Shown: positions 36,900-49,139, counted from the stretch's first letter. The stretch: DNA of 64,000 nucleotides from Sinonovacula constricta (GCA_007844125.1 CM017572.1:37021929-37085928); one strand, 5' to 3'. Notes: generated from the letters alone by a model not told the origin. Program-made: numbers and translations.

Positions 36900-37835
36900 C
36901 TTCAAACTTCGGTGTCTCGTTTGAATCACTGATGTCTGGGTCTATGTCATCCAACAAACCTGTATTGTTGATTGCTGGCGTTGCTGTTATTGTTGTCTCT
37001 GTAATGTAATATTACCATATTAATTAGTTTTCAATTAAATAATAATTTGTTATAATTGGTTAGTTAAAGACATCGTGCCGTTTAATTAAGCTGAGTGCAA
37101 AGGTTAACTTAAGGAGGAGATGGGGGCGTGACAGGAATAATAATCAAAACAAGGAAATATAATATGACGCACGGGAAAGTAGTAAAATAGTAATAAAGAG
37201 GCACGATTCGGACCATGATTAATTCATACGTCAAAACATGAGAAGAAATCATGGGACACAGCGCTGGTCAGAAGACACGACTATCAAATAAAGTACTATC
37301 TTTAGCTTTTATTAATACTAATGTCAGAAATGATAAGCGTAGGCAGCCCTATTAGCAAAGGGGATGCGCAGTCGGAGTAGAGTATATATTTTTGGGTCAC
37401 GGGGCGAAAGGAAAAAGGAAGAGAGACAGGCTAGGGAGAAGGAGTGTAGATCTGGACAAGACGGAGAGTGGATGTGGACGCGTTAGAGAGAGGTATTCAC
37501 GCCTCACTGTTGTTAGATTGTAAAATGTAACTTTCATTAATAAATTTGTAATCATGGGACGATGTTGCGTTTCGACTATGAAGCCCCGTTACGCCACATC
37601 TCTGTTGCTGTTGATATTAGGATTGCCTTTGTTGATGTGGTTGTTTGTTGTGCCTTTCCAATAGATGTTGCAAGCATTTTGTTTGTTAGCGTTTCTGTGA
37701 TTATTATTGGCAGCGTTTCTGTTATAGTTGTTACTATTATTGTTGGTAGTGTCTCTGTTTTATTTGCTATCTTTGGTAGTGGTATTTCTGTCATTGTTGT
37801 AGCGAGCGTTACTGTCCGTCGTGCTTCTGTTTTGT
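36900..37835 (-). pseudogene. Mucin-like exon copy, unit B, split by LTR
   Basis: Pieces 37599-37835 and 36900-36999 flank an LTR. Both coding pieces are open, with TVTLATTMTEIPLPKIANKT, but minus-strand reading from the larger piece enters the LTR and meets a stop soon after WRNGAS. Donor GAAG|gtattt is kept. Confidence 0.72.
37000..37598 (+). mobile_element. Solo LTR in unit B mucin exon
   Basis: Same 599-bp LTR as in unit A, at the same site with the same TCTC flanks (36996-36999, 37599-37602). The shared site shows one insertion followed by duplication. Confidence 0.75.
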
Positions 37836-38210
37836 CTGCAGCGAATATATATACAACACACAATGAAACCCCGTATATATTAACAGTAGCTTTTATCCGC
37901 TATTGTCACATCTTGATTTACAGTCAAGATGAGATAATTTAATGTAAAAACAAGATTCTTTGCCAACGAAGCAAAATCAATGCGTTCTGTGTCGCTAAGA
38001 ACATGTTTCTTAAATTACTTTGATTTTGCCGTGTCCTAAAATACATGACAAGTGTCTAACTTAAAACGGTTGCCGAGTACGGGCTGTATTATGTATATAC
38101 CCAAACAGCAAAAAGAAACGTTAAAAAGATGTATTTCAGATAAGTTAAATTTTGCATTATGACTGATGAAAAACTAATTTAATTACAATGCTAATATTGG
38201 TATAAACTAC

Positions 38211-38334
38211 CTTTACAAGGATCAAGATCCCGATCAAATTTTCCATGTTCAAGGCAGGTTATGTTAATCATGCTGTCAAAGCCAATGTCGAAAAAAATGT
38301 TGCATTGAATGGTCGCCGTATCATTTACCTGGAC
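38211..38334 (-). CDS. Gene R exon: CCP second half, unit C
   Basis: Acceptor CCCACAG (38335-38336), donor AAAG|gtagtt. Phase is 0 to 1, open. The loop reads NIFFDIGFDSM, close to the unit E copy. Confidence 0.72.
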
Positions 38335-38931
38335 CTGTGGGTAAAATGAAAGCATGATTACATACTGTTATATGTTAATAGTTGATTGCATATTGCTTTG
38401 TAACTTTTAGTGCTACAGTGTACAAACCACACTTTGCGGTTAGCATGACAACAAGTGCCATTGCATTATTTGAAGATATCAACGACTCATTTTAACAGAA
38501 TATGTTCAGTTTATTTTAATATTTTAGCTGCATCCACAGAATTGTGAAGAGTATTGGCAAATAGTAGTTTATAGTTTTCTCTTGGGCATAAGGTTACCAA
38601 GCCGATTGAAGAGTAAGTAGTCTGTCGTTACCTCCGTATAAATATGTGTTGACAAAGCGTCGCTTATTTATCACTTACTCCAGGCGTTTTAATTTAAAAT
38701 TAACTTACATATCATTTAGAAACAATACGACTGCTGATACTTGTAATTAAGTAGTTATTGAACTGATATAGTGATGTCGATTTTGGGTGCGTTCCATTAC
38801 GTGCCTTTAATTGCATCAATTTATTAATATCAGTGTTGGAAAATGGTGAATTTAAGAAGTTTGATAATGCAAAAACGGCAGTTCAATACGTGAGCAGGTT
38901 TGTCCTCTTGGAGAAAGACATAATTACTTAC

Positions 38932-38993
38932 TTTACGGTCCTCGTTGACCTCTTCCATCATAAGTATAGAATATCCATCGGGTATACGACAGT
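38932..38993 (-). CDS. Gene R exon: CCP first half, unit C
   Basis: Acceptor TCTTTAG (38994-38995), donor GTAAA|gtaagt. Phase is 1 to 0, 62 nt: CRIPDGYSILMMEEVNEDRK. It is 18 nt shorter than the A, B and D copies and stays in frame. Confidence 0.7.
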
Positions 38994-40352
38994 CTAAAGA
39001 ATTACATTCAGAAAACTTTCAATAATACTTTTTAAATTCTATATGAAGTTATTTCATAAGTGTTAGTAGAACTGTGTAGAAGAATTTGGAAAACATATTA
39101 ACATACACAATTAAATTAAGTTGATAACATTATGAAATCTTAACTACAACCTGTGCAATATAAGATTGATATTTGTGCGGTTAATTATGTATCCTTGTCT
39201 TCAAATTTACTTCAAATGTAATGACAAACCACACAAAGCTCCAAAAATATTGATACACAAAGACGTATAATTAAACAAGATTCTCAGAAAACGTCAGTTT
39301 TAGTAGTTTATCAGAGATATATACATACATGGCATTAAATATATAGCTCATGCCTTCGTAGCTGAGCCGATGAAGGTGTCGTTCCGTATTTATCTTCTTA
39401 AATCCGTTGTCCTAGAACTGCAACTGACTGTTGTTTATGTTTATTTTTTTCTACACAGAAACACGGTCGATGCATCATCCAAATTTAAAGAATCCGTTCT
39501 GAGCTCCAATGCCTAACATGGCTTATTATTGAAGTGTGGTGCGAGAAAGTTTTGTTAAAGGGATTTATGCGAGCGATGTTAAAAGCAAGAGATACTACAT
39601 AAGGAATGACAATTATAACATTTATATTTGAACTACAACAAGACAACGGCATACACAGATACTAAATCAAGTGTGATAAACTGCATAGGCAAGACATTAC
39701 ACACATATAGTAAACTATACAGTCACGGCAAAGGAGCTATCAGTGGGCAATAGGAATGACTCGGTTCCTTAAACCTGGTTTACGGAGCTCTCCAATCTCG
39801 TATTTCATTAAGTATTTTCTCAAAGACAAAATCCCTATCAAAGTGAGACACATGAGGCTGACAGAAAGCTCCAACTTGGTGGTAAATACCTTAGCCAAGA
39901 ATAAAACTTACAAACAATATGACAATAAATGCGATTAATATTATGTAAAATATGTACACATTTTTTATTCACCTTGTTGGTTTGTAAAAAGGAGCTGAAA
40001 ATGTAGAGTCCGTCCTCACTATATTTTAAGAAAAGAGGCCGACTGGCCCGAAAGGTCAATGAAGAGTTTAAAGAGAATGGCATATATCGTTAGTTGTGGA
40101 TGGTTGACCGCCTTTCCTATTAAAGAACATACTGTAACTAAAGGATATATCTATTATATGTAAACAATGAAAATATTAACTCATTTTTATGCGAAATGTC
40201 AGTATCCAAGTCTAGTTAGAAAATGTATACATAATTCCTATGCAATGTTAATTTAGCAAGTTGAACAGTCACAAACCATCCAAGTCTAGTTAGAAATTGT
40301 AAACGTAATTCCTATTTAATGTTAATGTAGCAAATTGGACCGTCACAAACAC

Positions 40353-40396
40353 CCGGTTGTGGACAGTTGCCACCGTAAACAGTGCACGTACATTCA
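40353..40396 (-). pseudogene. EGF-like fragment in block X2
   Basis: Duplicate of 27556-27599 with the same ECTCTVYGGNCPQPG reading and the same phase problem. Confidence 0.3.
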
Positions 40397-40779
40397 CTTA
40401 ACAAAACAGAAAATAAGTCTTATTAACAAGTATGAATGAAGTTGCAATCAAACTCAAAGCGATCTGAAGTGAAAAACTAACCTGAATGATTTAATTGATT
40501 AATATTTGATGTTTAAACTTGAACTGGGACAAAGTACGGGGGTATCAATATGTTTAAACACAGCATAAACTATCATTAGTACAAATAGGTGAAGAAAAAT
40601 ACCGTGTTTGTTGAAAATATGCACTTACCTTAGTTTAATCTTCTTTGATTTTACTATATTGTAATGAATGTAATGACAATATACTGAGTCAGTACGGACA
40701 TTAATACAGAAGTGGGACACGTGGGCGAAGACAGTAAATGTAGATGCAGATCTAGATTTAAAATAGAACTAGAAGTTAC

Positions 40780-40869
40780 CCGGGTCACAATAAGGACCAT
40801 CGTAACCATGGAAACATCGACACGTTTCATCCCGGAAACATTCACCGTTGTTACAGAGATCGCAGAAAG
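40780..40869 (-). pseudogene. EGF exon copy with lost splice acceptor (block X2)
   Basis: The six-Cys frame is still open and the donor G|gtaact is intact. The acceptor that reads TTCTTGCAG in block X1 reads TTCTTGCAC here, so the AG is gone. As a phase 1-1 module it can be skipped without shifting the frame. Confidence 0.75.
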
Positions 40870-41288
40870 GTGCAAGAAAAAGTGTTCCACGTTCCATTTA
40901 CATTCATATTAATCTAAAGGATCAGTCATATACAAGTGTTTAAAGTCTACATCTGTACATATACAATCGAGCTTTCATTACAGAGGAACTCATAAACTCA
41001 ATGTGAATCAGAAAAAGAACTATATGTTTATGATATCAAGAGTATCAAAACGATAAGTCGAGTGTATAAAAAACTCCTTGTCAGATAAAATAATATTATA
41101 AGAGGTCCAATCTGACAAAATCGTGTTATTAAGCTGTGTTTGACAAAAGAATATAAACAGTTTTATGATTTATGTTAACACGTACATTTTCATAATCGTA
41201 TCCCAACACCACATGATGTCATGATTTATTTTGAAAACAATCGTCAAAAGTATTAACATTTTCATCAGTAGAAGTCATGTTACTCTAC

Positions 41289-41504
41289 CCTTTCTACATA
41301 GTGGCATCTTGCCAGATTGCGTCGGATATTCGGTGCTGTTTCCGGATATGTTTCCAAAGCTGCAGGTATACAGTACAGCAGCGGGTTCCAATCCGTCGTC
41401 ACAACCGACGATAATGCTGCTATTATGGGCCAGTTCAATTGTTTCCTTTTTCTTGAGTTCGTTATTGGACAAAGTTCCTGCACTTGCTTTCAGTTTACAG
41501 TTCT
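41289..41504 (-). CDS. Gene R exon: CCP-like domain (block X2)
   Basis: Copy of 28492-28707 with all splice signals kept, phase 1-1, 216 nt. Three base differences from the X1 copy, all amino-acid changing (Tyr to Asn, Ser to Ala, Thr to Ala). Confidence 0.72.
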
Positions 41505-41839
41505 CTGGACAAAGGATAATGAAAATGCAAAATGAGTCGTGATGGAGTAGTATAAATAAAACCACTAATATACAAGTACAGAACTTTTCTTTGTTTCTTC
41601 TTTATCCATATTTATAAGTAGCACACTATTCCAAACTGTATCATAATCAACATCATAAACATCATCCACACCATCCACCCCCTCCTCCTCATGATCAAGT
41701 AATATATGCTTTTCCTGATGACACTTACAAACAAACACGATCCTTTCTGTTTGTTCTTAATCGTTTATTGTTACGATTTCCTTATTGACTAAAGGGGCAA
41801 AGACAAAGACGAATCAATTAAATCAGCCTGAGAACTTAC

Positions 41840-42007
41840 GTGGCTCGCATGTAACATTGCCGCAGGTAAAGCTTTGGTTACTACATCCAGTAAATCGACA
41901 TCCCTTTTTAGACAACCTGTATCCCTTCTCACACACGAGAGAGTATATTCCTGAAGCAAACACCTTTACCGTGCCATGATCAAGCTGGGGACAGTCAACA
42001 GTCTGGA
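41840..42007 (-). CDS. Gene R exon: six-Cys CCP-like domain (block X2), variant
   Basis: Copy of 29052-29219, splice sites and all six Cys kept. Two short clusters are rewritten: TQEQ to ASGI before YSLVCEKG, and NTE to KKG before the next Cys, plus Glu to Gly. Twelve of 13 base differences are non-synonymous. Confidence 0.76.
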
Positions 42008-42759
42008 CTGAAATAATGCATTAACAATAGTCATTCAATACTTTAAAAATGAACGGTTGCAGTATTATTAAACTTGACCTGTGAATTAAATGAAAAACAA
42101 CTCGACAGCTAAGTTAGAAGCGGCCACGTTTTTGTGTTAACACGCAAACAACTAAAGTCTTTGGAAACATGTTTAATTGTTAGTGTGCAATATAATCTCT
42201 CCGTAGGACATTTTGCTTTCCAGTAAGTTTTGATTTCAGTGAACAACAGTAAGATATGATTCAAGTCCTCTGCAGCGAATATATATCCAACACACAATGA
42301 ACCATTTTATGTTGCTAAATTATGTTGATAAACCTTCACGTGATATGAATAAACCCACTTGCAAAAGATATTTTACAAATAATATTTCTCTCGCAAGCTA
42401 AAACTTTGGGCACCCCGTATATATTAACAGTAACTTTTATCCGCTATTGTCATACATTGATTTACAGTCAAGATGAGATAATTTAATGTAAAAAAACACT
42501 CTTTGTCAAAGAAGCAAAATCAATGCATTCTGTGTCGCCACAGACATGTTTCTTAAATAATTTTATTATTGCCGTGTCCTGAAATACATGACAAGTGCCA
42601 TTCTAACTTAAAACGGTTGCCGAGTACGGGCTGTATTACGTATATACGCAAACAGCAAAAAGTAACCTTAAATAGATGTATTTCAGAGGAGTTGCATTTT
42701 GCATTATTGACCGATAAATAAGTAATTTAAGTACATTGCTAATATTGATATAAAACTAC

Positions 42760-42883
42760 CTTGACAAGGATCAAGATCCCGGTCAAACTTTCCATGTTCA
42801 AGGCAGGTTATGTTAATCATGCTCTCAAAGCCATAGTCGTAATAAACGTTGCATTGAATGGTCGCCGTATCATTTACCTGGAC
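42760..42883 (-). CDS. Gene R exon: CCP second half, unit D
   Basis: Appears identical to the unit A copy (29970-30093), including acceptor and donor. Phase is 0 to 1. Confidence 0.75.
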
Positions 42884-43503
42884 CTGTGGGTAAAATAAAA
42901 GCATGGTTAAACATACAGTTACATAAATATTGTTATATCTATATATTTGATTGCATATTGCGTTGTGTATTTTAGTAGATGTTTAGTGCTAATGTACAAT
43001 CCACGGTTAGCATGACAACAAGTGCCATTGCATTATTTGAAGATATCAACGACTCATTTTAACAGAAAATGTTCAGTTCAGTTAATTTTAATATTTTAGC
43101 AGCATCCACAGAATTGTGAAGTGTATTGGCAAATAGTAGTTAATAGTTTTCTCTTGGGCATAAGGTTACCAAGCCGATTGAAGAGTAAGTAGTCTGTCGT
43201 TACCTCCGTATAAGTATTTGTTCACAAAGCGTCGCTTATTTATCACTTACTCCATGCGTTTTAATTTTACAATGACTTACCTATCATTTAGAAACAATAC
43301 GACTACTAATACTTGTAATTAAGAAGTTATTGAACTGATATAGTGATGCCAATTTTGGATGCGTTCCATTACGTGCCTTTAATTGCATCAATTTATTAAT
43401 ATCAGTGTTGAAAAATGGTGTATTTGAGTAGTTTCATAATGCACAATCGGCAGTTCAACACGTGAGCAGGCTTTTCCTCTTGGAGACAGGCATAATTACT
43501 TAC

Positions 43504-43583
43504 CTTACGGTCCACGTTGACCTCGTTCGTCATAAGTACCCAGTTCATCATAAGTATCGAATATTCATCGGGTATACGACAGC
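43504..43583 (-). CDS. Gene R exon: CCP first half, unit D
   Basis: Appears identical to the unit A copy (30714-30793), phase 1 to 0, splice sites kept. Confidence 0.73.
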
Positions 43584-43922
43584 CTTAAGAATTACATCCA
43601 GAAAACTTTCAACAATACATTTAAAGTTCTATAAAAAGTTAGTACATAATTGTTAGTGGGACTGTGTAAAAGAATTTGGAAAACATATTAACATACACAA
43701 TTAAATTAGGTTTAAAACATTATGAAATCTTAAACACAACCCGTGCAATAGTAAAATGGCATTTGTACGGTTAACTATGTATCCTTGTCTTCAAATTTAC
43801 TTCATATGTAATGACAAACCACATAAAGCTTCAAAATACATACAGACGTGTAATTAAACATGTTTCTCAGAAAACGTCAGTTTCAGAAGTTTATCAGAGA
43901 TTTATACATACATGCCATTAAA

Positions 43923-44852
43923 TACAGTAGAAACTCGCTATTAAGGCCACTTTTGGGACCGGCAAGAAGTGGCCTTAATTTAAAGTTTGGCCTTAATATC
44001 GAGTTTTGATAAAAGCTGTAACAAGTTATGCCCCTTTGACATAATGAACTAAATGTGTGTTTATATTCATTTTATATACGTGTTGTATACTTTATATTTG
44101 TGTTTAAACCAATATCATATTTTGTTAAGTTAGTATAATAGTAGTAGTTTAAATCAATAATATAATATGCATTATGATTCATAAAATGTAGAACACTTTC
44201 ATTTTTTTCAGTATTATTTATTTTAGTTGATTTTGTACACTTTTAAACTACAATCTACACAAAGAAGTGCAGAATCAATAAAGCATACGTTTTCAAACCA
44301 AACCTTCAAGTATATAAGGACGTTGCGTTTTTCACACCTAACGATTGTCAATTAACCATTCGTATCAATATTAACGACCATTAAAATTACCCAATCAACT
44401 TAAAACAGTTTGATTTCGGCATTATCGTACAAAGTGTAATTATGGCGACACATGACACATGCCTATGATGTCTGTTAATCCTTTGTGAAATGCAGTCTAA
44501 ACAAAAGAAGTGACAAAATATCGGCCGCCTCTAAGTAAACACAGACTGGTGTACGATATGCTGATGGATGTCTATGAATAGGCTGCGCTGCATGGTAGTA
44601 AAATTCACGCACCCAGGCTGGCAACAGTCGATAAGAGTTATTTCCCTTGGCCGCATTAGTCAGTTTCGTTTATCGCTTAGACGCCAGTTCGGGACCGAAA
44701 CTCATGGCCGTAATTCGCAATAGCCAGTTGCCCGCATTTTTGAGTTTCAAGTATATAGAATCAAATAGAAAACTGTTCGGGACCGAGAAAGTTGGCCGTA
44801 ATATAAAAATGGCCGTATTATCGAGTTGCCCGCATTGTGAGTTTCTACTGTA
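43923..44852. mobile_element. Non-autonomous pogo/Tigger-like DNA element
   Basis: 926-bp element (43925-44850) with terminal inverted repeats starting CAGTAGAAACTC on both ends and flanked by TA duplications. The empty site is seen in units A and B (ATTAAATATATAGTTCATGC). CAGT...-type ends with a TA target are typical of pogo/Tigger elements. Subterminal repeats GGCC-TTAAT and GGCCGTA occur near both ends. No transposase frame is visible. It lies in a gene R intron. Confidence 0.85.
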
Positions 44853-46581
44853 TATAGTTCATGCCTTCGCAGCTGAGCCGATGAAAGTGTCGTACCGTAT
44901 TAATCTCCTCAAATCTACTGTCCTAGAACTGCAACTGACTGTTGTTTATTTTATTTTTTACTACACAGAAACACAGTCGATGCAACATCCAAATTTGAAG
45001 AATTCGTTCTGAGCTCCAATGCCTAACATGACCTATAATAGTGGTGTGGTGCGAGAAAGGTTTGTCAAAGGGATTTATGTGGGCGAATGTGATAGCAAGA
45101 GGAACTAAATAACGGATGACAACTACAGCATTTAAATTTGAACTACAACAAGACAACGGCATACACAGGTAGTAATTCAAGTGTGATAAACTGCATAGGC
45201 AAGACATTACACACATATACTATACAGTCACGGCAAAGGAGCTATCAGTGGGCAAAAGGAATGACTCGGTTCCTTAAACCTGGTTTATGGAGCTCTCCAA
45301 TCTCGTATTTCATTAAATATTCTCTCAACAAAATCCCTATGAAAGTGAGACACATAAGGCGGATAGAAAGCTCCAGCTTGGGGGGTGAATACCTTAGCCA
45401 AGAATAAAACTAAACAAACAATATGACAATAAATGCGACTAATATTATGTAAAATATGTACACAAGTCATAACAAATATGGTTGCAGCTGGAATTTGTTC
45501 TACGTTCCACCTTTGTCAGTTCCTTTGGCTTGCCATATAAGTATTTATCAAATGTCCAACACGTTTCAGGCAAATATATTGTCAATACTAATTATCTTGA
45601 ATACTAATAATGTCATATAAGTGTTACATGTTACATGTTCCATGTTCTTCTTTAAATTCAACACTACCATCCCATATCATGTTTGTTATACACTGCTTGC
45701 TTCTGAGAAAAAAACACAAATCAATAAGTTTGAAGCTCCAAAATTTGGTTGAAACATCTTACTCATTGTGTTTGTCGTTCTGAGATTTCCAAAGCGGTAA
45801 CTGTGGCTTCTTGATATGTTTGTCTAATGTTATGCCTTCTCTTTTTTGTTTTCATCGCTAACTTTTTATTTGCATGTTTGTGTAGTTGTCTAGAGCTAAT
45901 TTAGTTTTAGCATACCTTGCAACTCGCAAAGCATCTTGTAATATTTTCGTATTGTATAATACGCAAAATTTAATTTAAACGCTAAATCTCTATTCTTAGT
46001 GCGATCCTGTCTGTTATGACAGAAGATTCCAGTATGGATCGAAAGAGAACGATATAAGTGAAAGTTTAGGTTTTTAAGCTAGGCCCTTATATCGTCCATA
46101 GTACATTTCGAAGATCTAGGTAGGACTTGACGAATACCGTAAACATATATAGTTTCTTTAAGATCTACAGCGTTGTGACAAAGATTATTAATGTGAAGCT
46201 TGTTTACTGGCATATATACTTGGACCCAATATAGGTTCTTTTAATACTTAAAATGTAAGTGTTGTTCACTGTTTGGTGTGTATAAATTTGGCTTACGTCA
46301 ATACCCACGTAGTCTTAGAACTCAGCGGAAAAATATTCCATACTTGGACCGCAAAAAAAAAAATTGAAAAATTGAAATTGCAAAGTCAAAACGTGTCAAT
46401 AAAGCCAAACTTAATGTGACCTTTGCTAAAAGTGGAATTTTCAAAATGGCAAATATTCTATTCAAAAAGAAAGAAAAATACCTTCAAACTTCGGTGTCTC
46501 GTTTGAATCACTGATGTCTGGGTCTATGTCATCCAACAAACCTGTATTGTTGATTGCTGGCGTTGCTGTTATTGTTGTCTC

Positions 46582-47180
46582 TGTAATGTAATATTACCAT
46601 ATTAATTAGTTTTCAATTAAATAATAATTTGTTATAATTAGTTAGTTAAAGACATCGTGCCGTTTAATTAAGCTGAGTGCAAAGGTTTACTTAAGGAGGA
46701 GATGGGGGCGTGACAGGAATAAAAATCAAAACAAGGAAATAGAATATGACGCACGGGAAAGTAGTAAAATAGTAATAAAGAGGCACGATTCGGACCATGA
46801 TTAATTCATACGTCAAAACATGAGAAGAAATCATGGGACACAGCGCTGGTCAGAAGACACGACTATCAAATAAAGTACTATCTTTAGCTTTTATTAATAC
46901 TAATGTCAGAAATGATAAGCGTAGGCAGCCCTATTAGCAAAGGGGATGCGCAGTCGGAGTAGAGTATATATTTTTGGGTCACGGGGCGAAAGGAGAAAGG
47001 AAAAGAGAAAGGCTAGGGAGAAGGAGTGTAGATCTGGACGAGACGGAGAGTGGATGTGGACGCATTAGAGAGAGGTATTCACGCCTCACTGTTGTTAGAT
47101 TGTAAAATGTAACTTTCATTAATAAATTTGTAATCATGGGACGATGTTGCGTTTCTACTATGGAGCCCCGTTACGCCACA
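46582..47180 (+). mobile_element. First LTR of a tandem pair, unit D
   Basis: 599 bp, TGTAATG...GCCACA, preceded by TCTC (46578-46581). Followed by only about 11 bp (ACGAAGATTTA) before the second LTR. Confidence 0.72.
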
Positions 47181-47191
47181 ACGAAGATTTA

Positions 47192-47786
47192 TGGTAATAT
47201 TATCATATTAATTAGTTTTCAATTAAATAATAATTTGTTATTATTGGTTAGTTAAAGACATCGTGTCGTTTAATTAAGCTGAGTGCAAAGGTTAACTTAA
47301 GGAGGAGATGGGGGCGTGACAGGAATAATAATCAAAACAAGGAAATAGAATATGACGCACGGGAAAGTAGTAAAATAGTAATAAAGAGGCACGATTCGGA
47401 CCATGATTAATTCATACGTCAAAACATGAGAAGAAATCATGGGACTCAGCGCTGGTCAGAAGACACGACTATCAAATAAAGTACTATCTTTGGCTTTTAT
47501 TAATACTAATGTCAGAAATGATAGGCGTAGGCAGCGCTATTAGCAAAGGGGATGCGCAGTCGGAGTAGAGTATATATTTTTGGGTCACGGGGCGAAAGGA
47601 AAAAGGAATAGAGACAGGCTAGGGAGAAGGAGTGTAGATCTGGACAAGACGGAGAGTGGATGTGGACGCGTTAGAGAGAGGTATTCACGCCTCACTGTTG
47701 TTAGATTGTAAAATGTAACTTTCATTAATAAATTTGTAATCATGGGACGATGTTGCGTTTCTACTATGAAGCCCCGTTACGCCACA
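47192..47786 (+). mobile_element. Second LTR of a tandem pair, unit D
   Basis: About 595 bp, same LTR with an altered left end (TGGTAATATTATCAT), ending GCCACA and followed by TCTC (47787-47790). The pair shares one outer target duplication, so it may be an element with almost all of its internal part deleted, or a tandem LTR duplication. Confidence 0.7.
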
Positions 47787-48408
47787 TCTCTGTTGCTGTT
47801 GATATTAGGATTGCCTTTGTTGATGTGGTTGTTTGTTGTGCCTTTCCAATAGATGTTGCAAGCATTTTGTTTGTTAGCGTTTCTGTGATTGATTATTATT
47901 GGCAGCGTTTCTGTTATTGTTGTTACTATTATTGTTGGTAGTGTCTCTGTTTTATTTGCTATCTTTGGTAGTGGTATTTCTGTCATTGTTGTAGCGAGCG
48001 TTACTGTCCGTCGTGCTTCTGTTTTGTCTGCAGCGAATATATATACAACACACAATGAAACCCCGTATATATTAACAGAAGCTTTTATCCGCTATTGTCA
48101 CATCTTGATTTACAGTCAAGATGAGATAATTTAATGTAAAAACAAGATTCTTTGTCAACGAAGCAAAATCAATGCGTTCTGTGTCGCTAAGAACATGTTT
48201 CTTAAATTACTTTGATTTTGCCGTGTCCTAAAATACATGACAAGTGTCATTCTAACTTAAAACGGTTGCCGAGTACGGGCTGTATTATGTATATACCCAA
48301 ACAGCAAAAAGTAACGTTAAAAAGATGTATTTCAGATGAGTTAAATTTTGCATTATTGACTGATGAAAAACTAATTTAACTACAATGCTAATATTGATAT
48401 AAAACTAC

Positions 48409-48532
48409 CTTTACAAGGATCAAGATCCCGGTCAAATTTTCCATGTTCAAGGCAGGTTATGTTAATCATGCTGTCAAAGCCAATGTCGAAAAAAACGTCG
48501 CATTGAATGGTCGCCGTATCATTTACCTGGAC
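48409..48532 (-). CDS. Gene R exon: CCP second half, unit E
   Basis: Acceptor CCCACAG (48533-48534), donor AAAG|gtagtt. Phase is 0 to 1, open, with a DVFFDIGFDSM loop close to unit C. Confidence 0.74.
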
Positions 48533-49139
48533 CTGTGGGTAAAATGAAAGCACGATTACATACTGTTATATGTTAATAGTTGATTGCATATTGCTTTGTG
48601 TATTTTAGTAACGTTTAGTGCTACAGTGTACAAACCACACTTTGCGGTTAGCATGACAACAAGTGCCATTGCATTATTTGAAGATATCAACGACTCATTT
48701 TAACAGAATATGTTCAGTTTATTTTAATATTTTAGCAGCATCCACAGAATTGTGAAGTGTATTGGCAAATAGTAGTTTATAGTTTTCTCTTGGGCATAAG
48801 GTTACCAAGCCGATTGAAGAGTAAGTAGTCTGTCGTTACCTCCGTATAAATATTTGTTGACAAAGCGTCGCTTATTTATCACTTACTCCAGGCGTTTTAA
48901 TTTAAAATTAACTTACATATCATTTAGAAACAATACGACTGCTGATACTTGTAATTAAGTAGTTATTGAACTGATATAGTGATGTCGATTTTGGGTGCGT
49001 TACATTACGTGCCTTTAATTGAATCAATTTATTAATATCAGTGTTGGAAAATGGTGAATTTAAGAAGTTTGATAATGCAAAAACGGCACTTCAATACGTG
49101 AGCAGGTTTGTCCTCTTGGAGAAAGACATAATTACTTAC

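Larger units (their letters stand above)
33718..37835. repeat. Segmental duplication unit B
   Basis: Tandem copy of the split-CCP unit with the same order of parts as unit A: CCP second half, CCP first half, D1 relic, broken mucin exon with LTR. It begins at the fused junction CTGCAGCGAATATATATA. Confidence 0.93.
37836..39960. repeat. Segmental duplication unit C (truncated)
   Basis: Contains the split CCP and the D1 relic, then stops at the junction AATATGTACACA/TTTTTTATTC near 39960, where block X2 begins. It groups with unit E by an 18-bp in-frame difference in the CCP first-half exon. Confidence 0.9.
39961..48027. repeat. Segmental duplication: block X2 plus unit D
   Basis: Second copy of X1 plus A. 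It differs by a pogo-like element (43925-44850), a tandem LTR pair, and a local duplication of about 75 bp near 40200-40330 (TCCAAGTCTAGTTAGAAA occurs twice). Confidence 0.93.
46482..48027 (-). pseudogene. Mucin-like exon copy, unit D, split by tandem LTRs
   Basis: Pieces 47787-48027 and 46482-46581 are separated by two LTRs. A 4-bp insertion (GATT repeated near 47885-47895) shifts the frame of the larger piece. The acceptor CGCTGCAG and donor GAAG|gtattt remain. Confidence 0.75.

Noticed and set aside
44647..45012. 121-aa plus-strand frame
   Set aside because: It spans the right end of the pogo-like element and the duplicated intron; no transposase motif.
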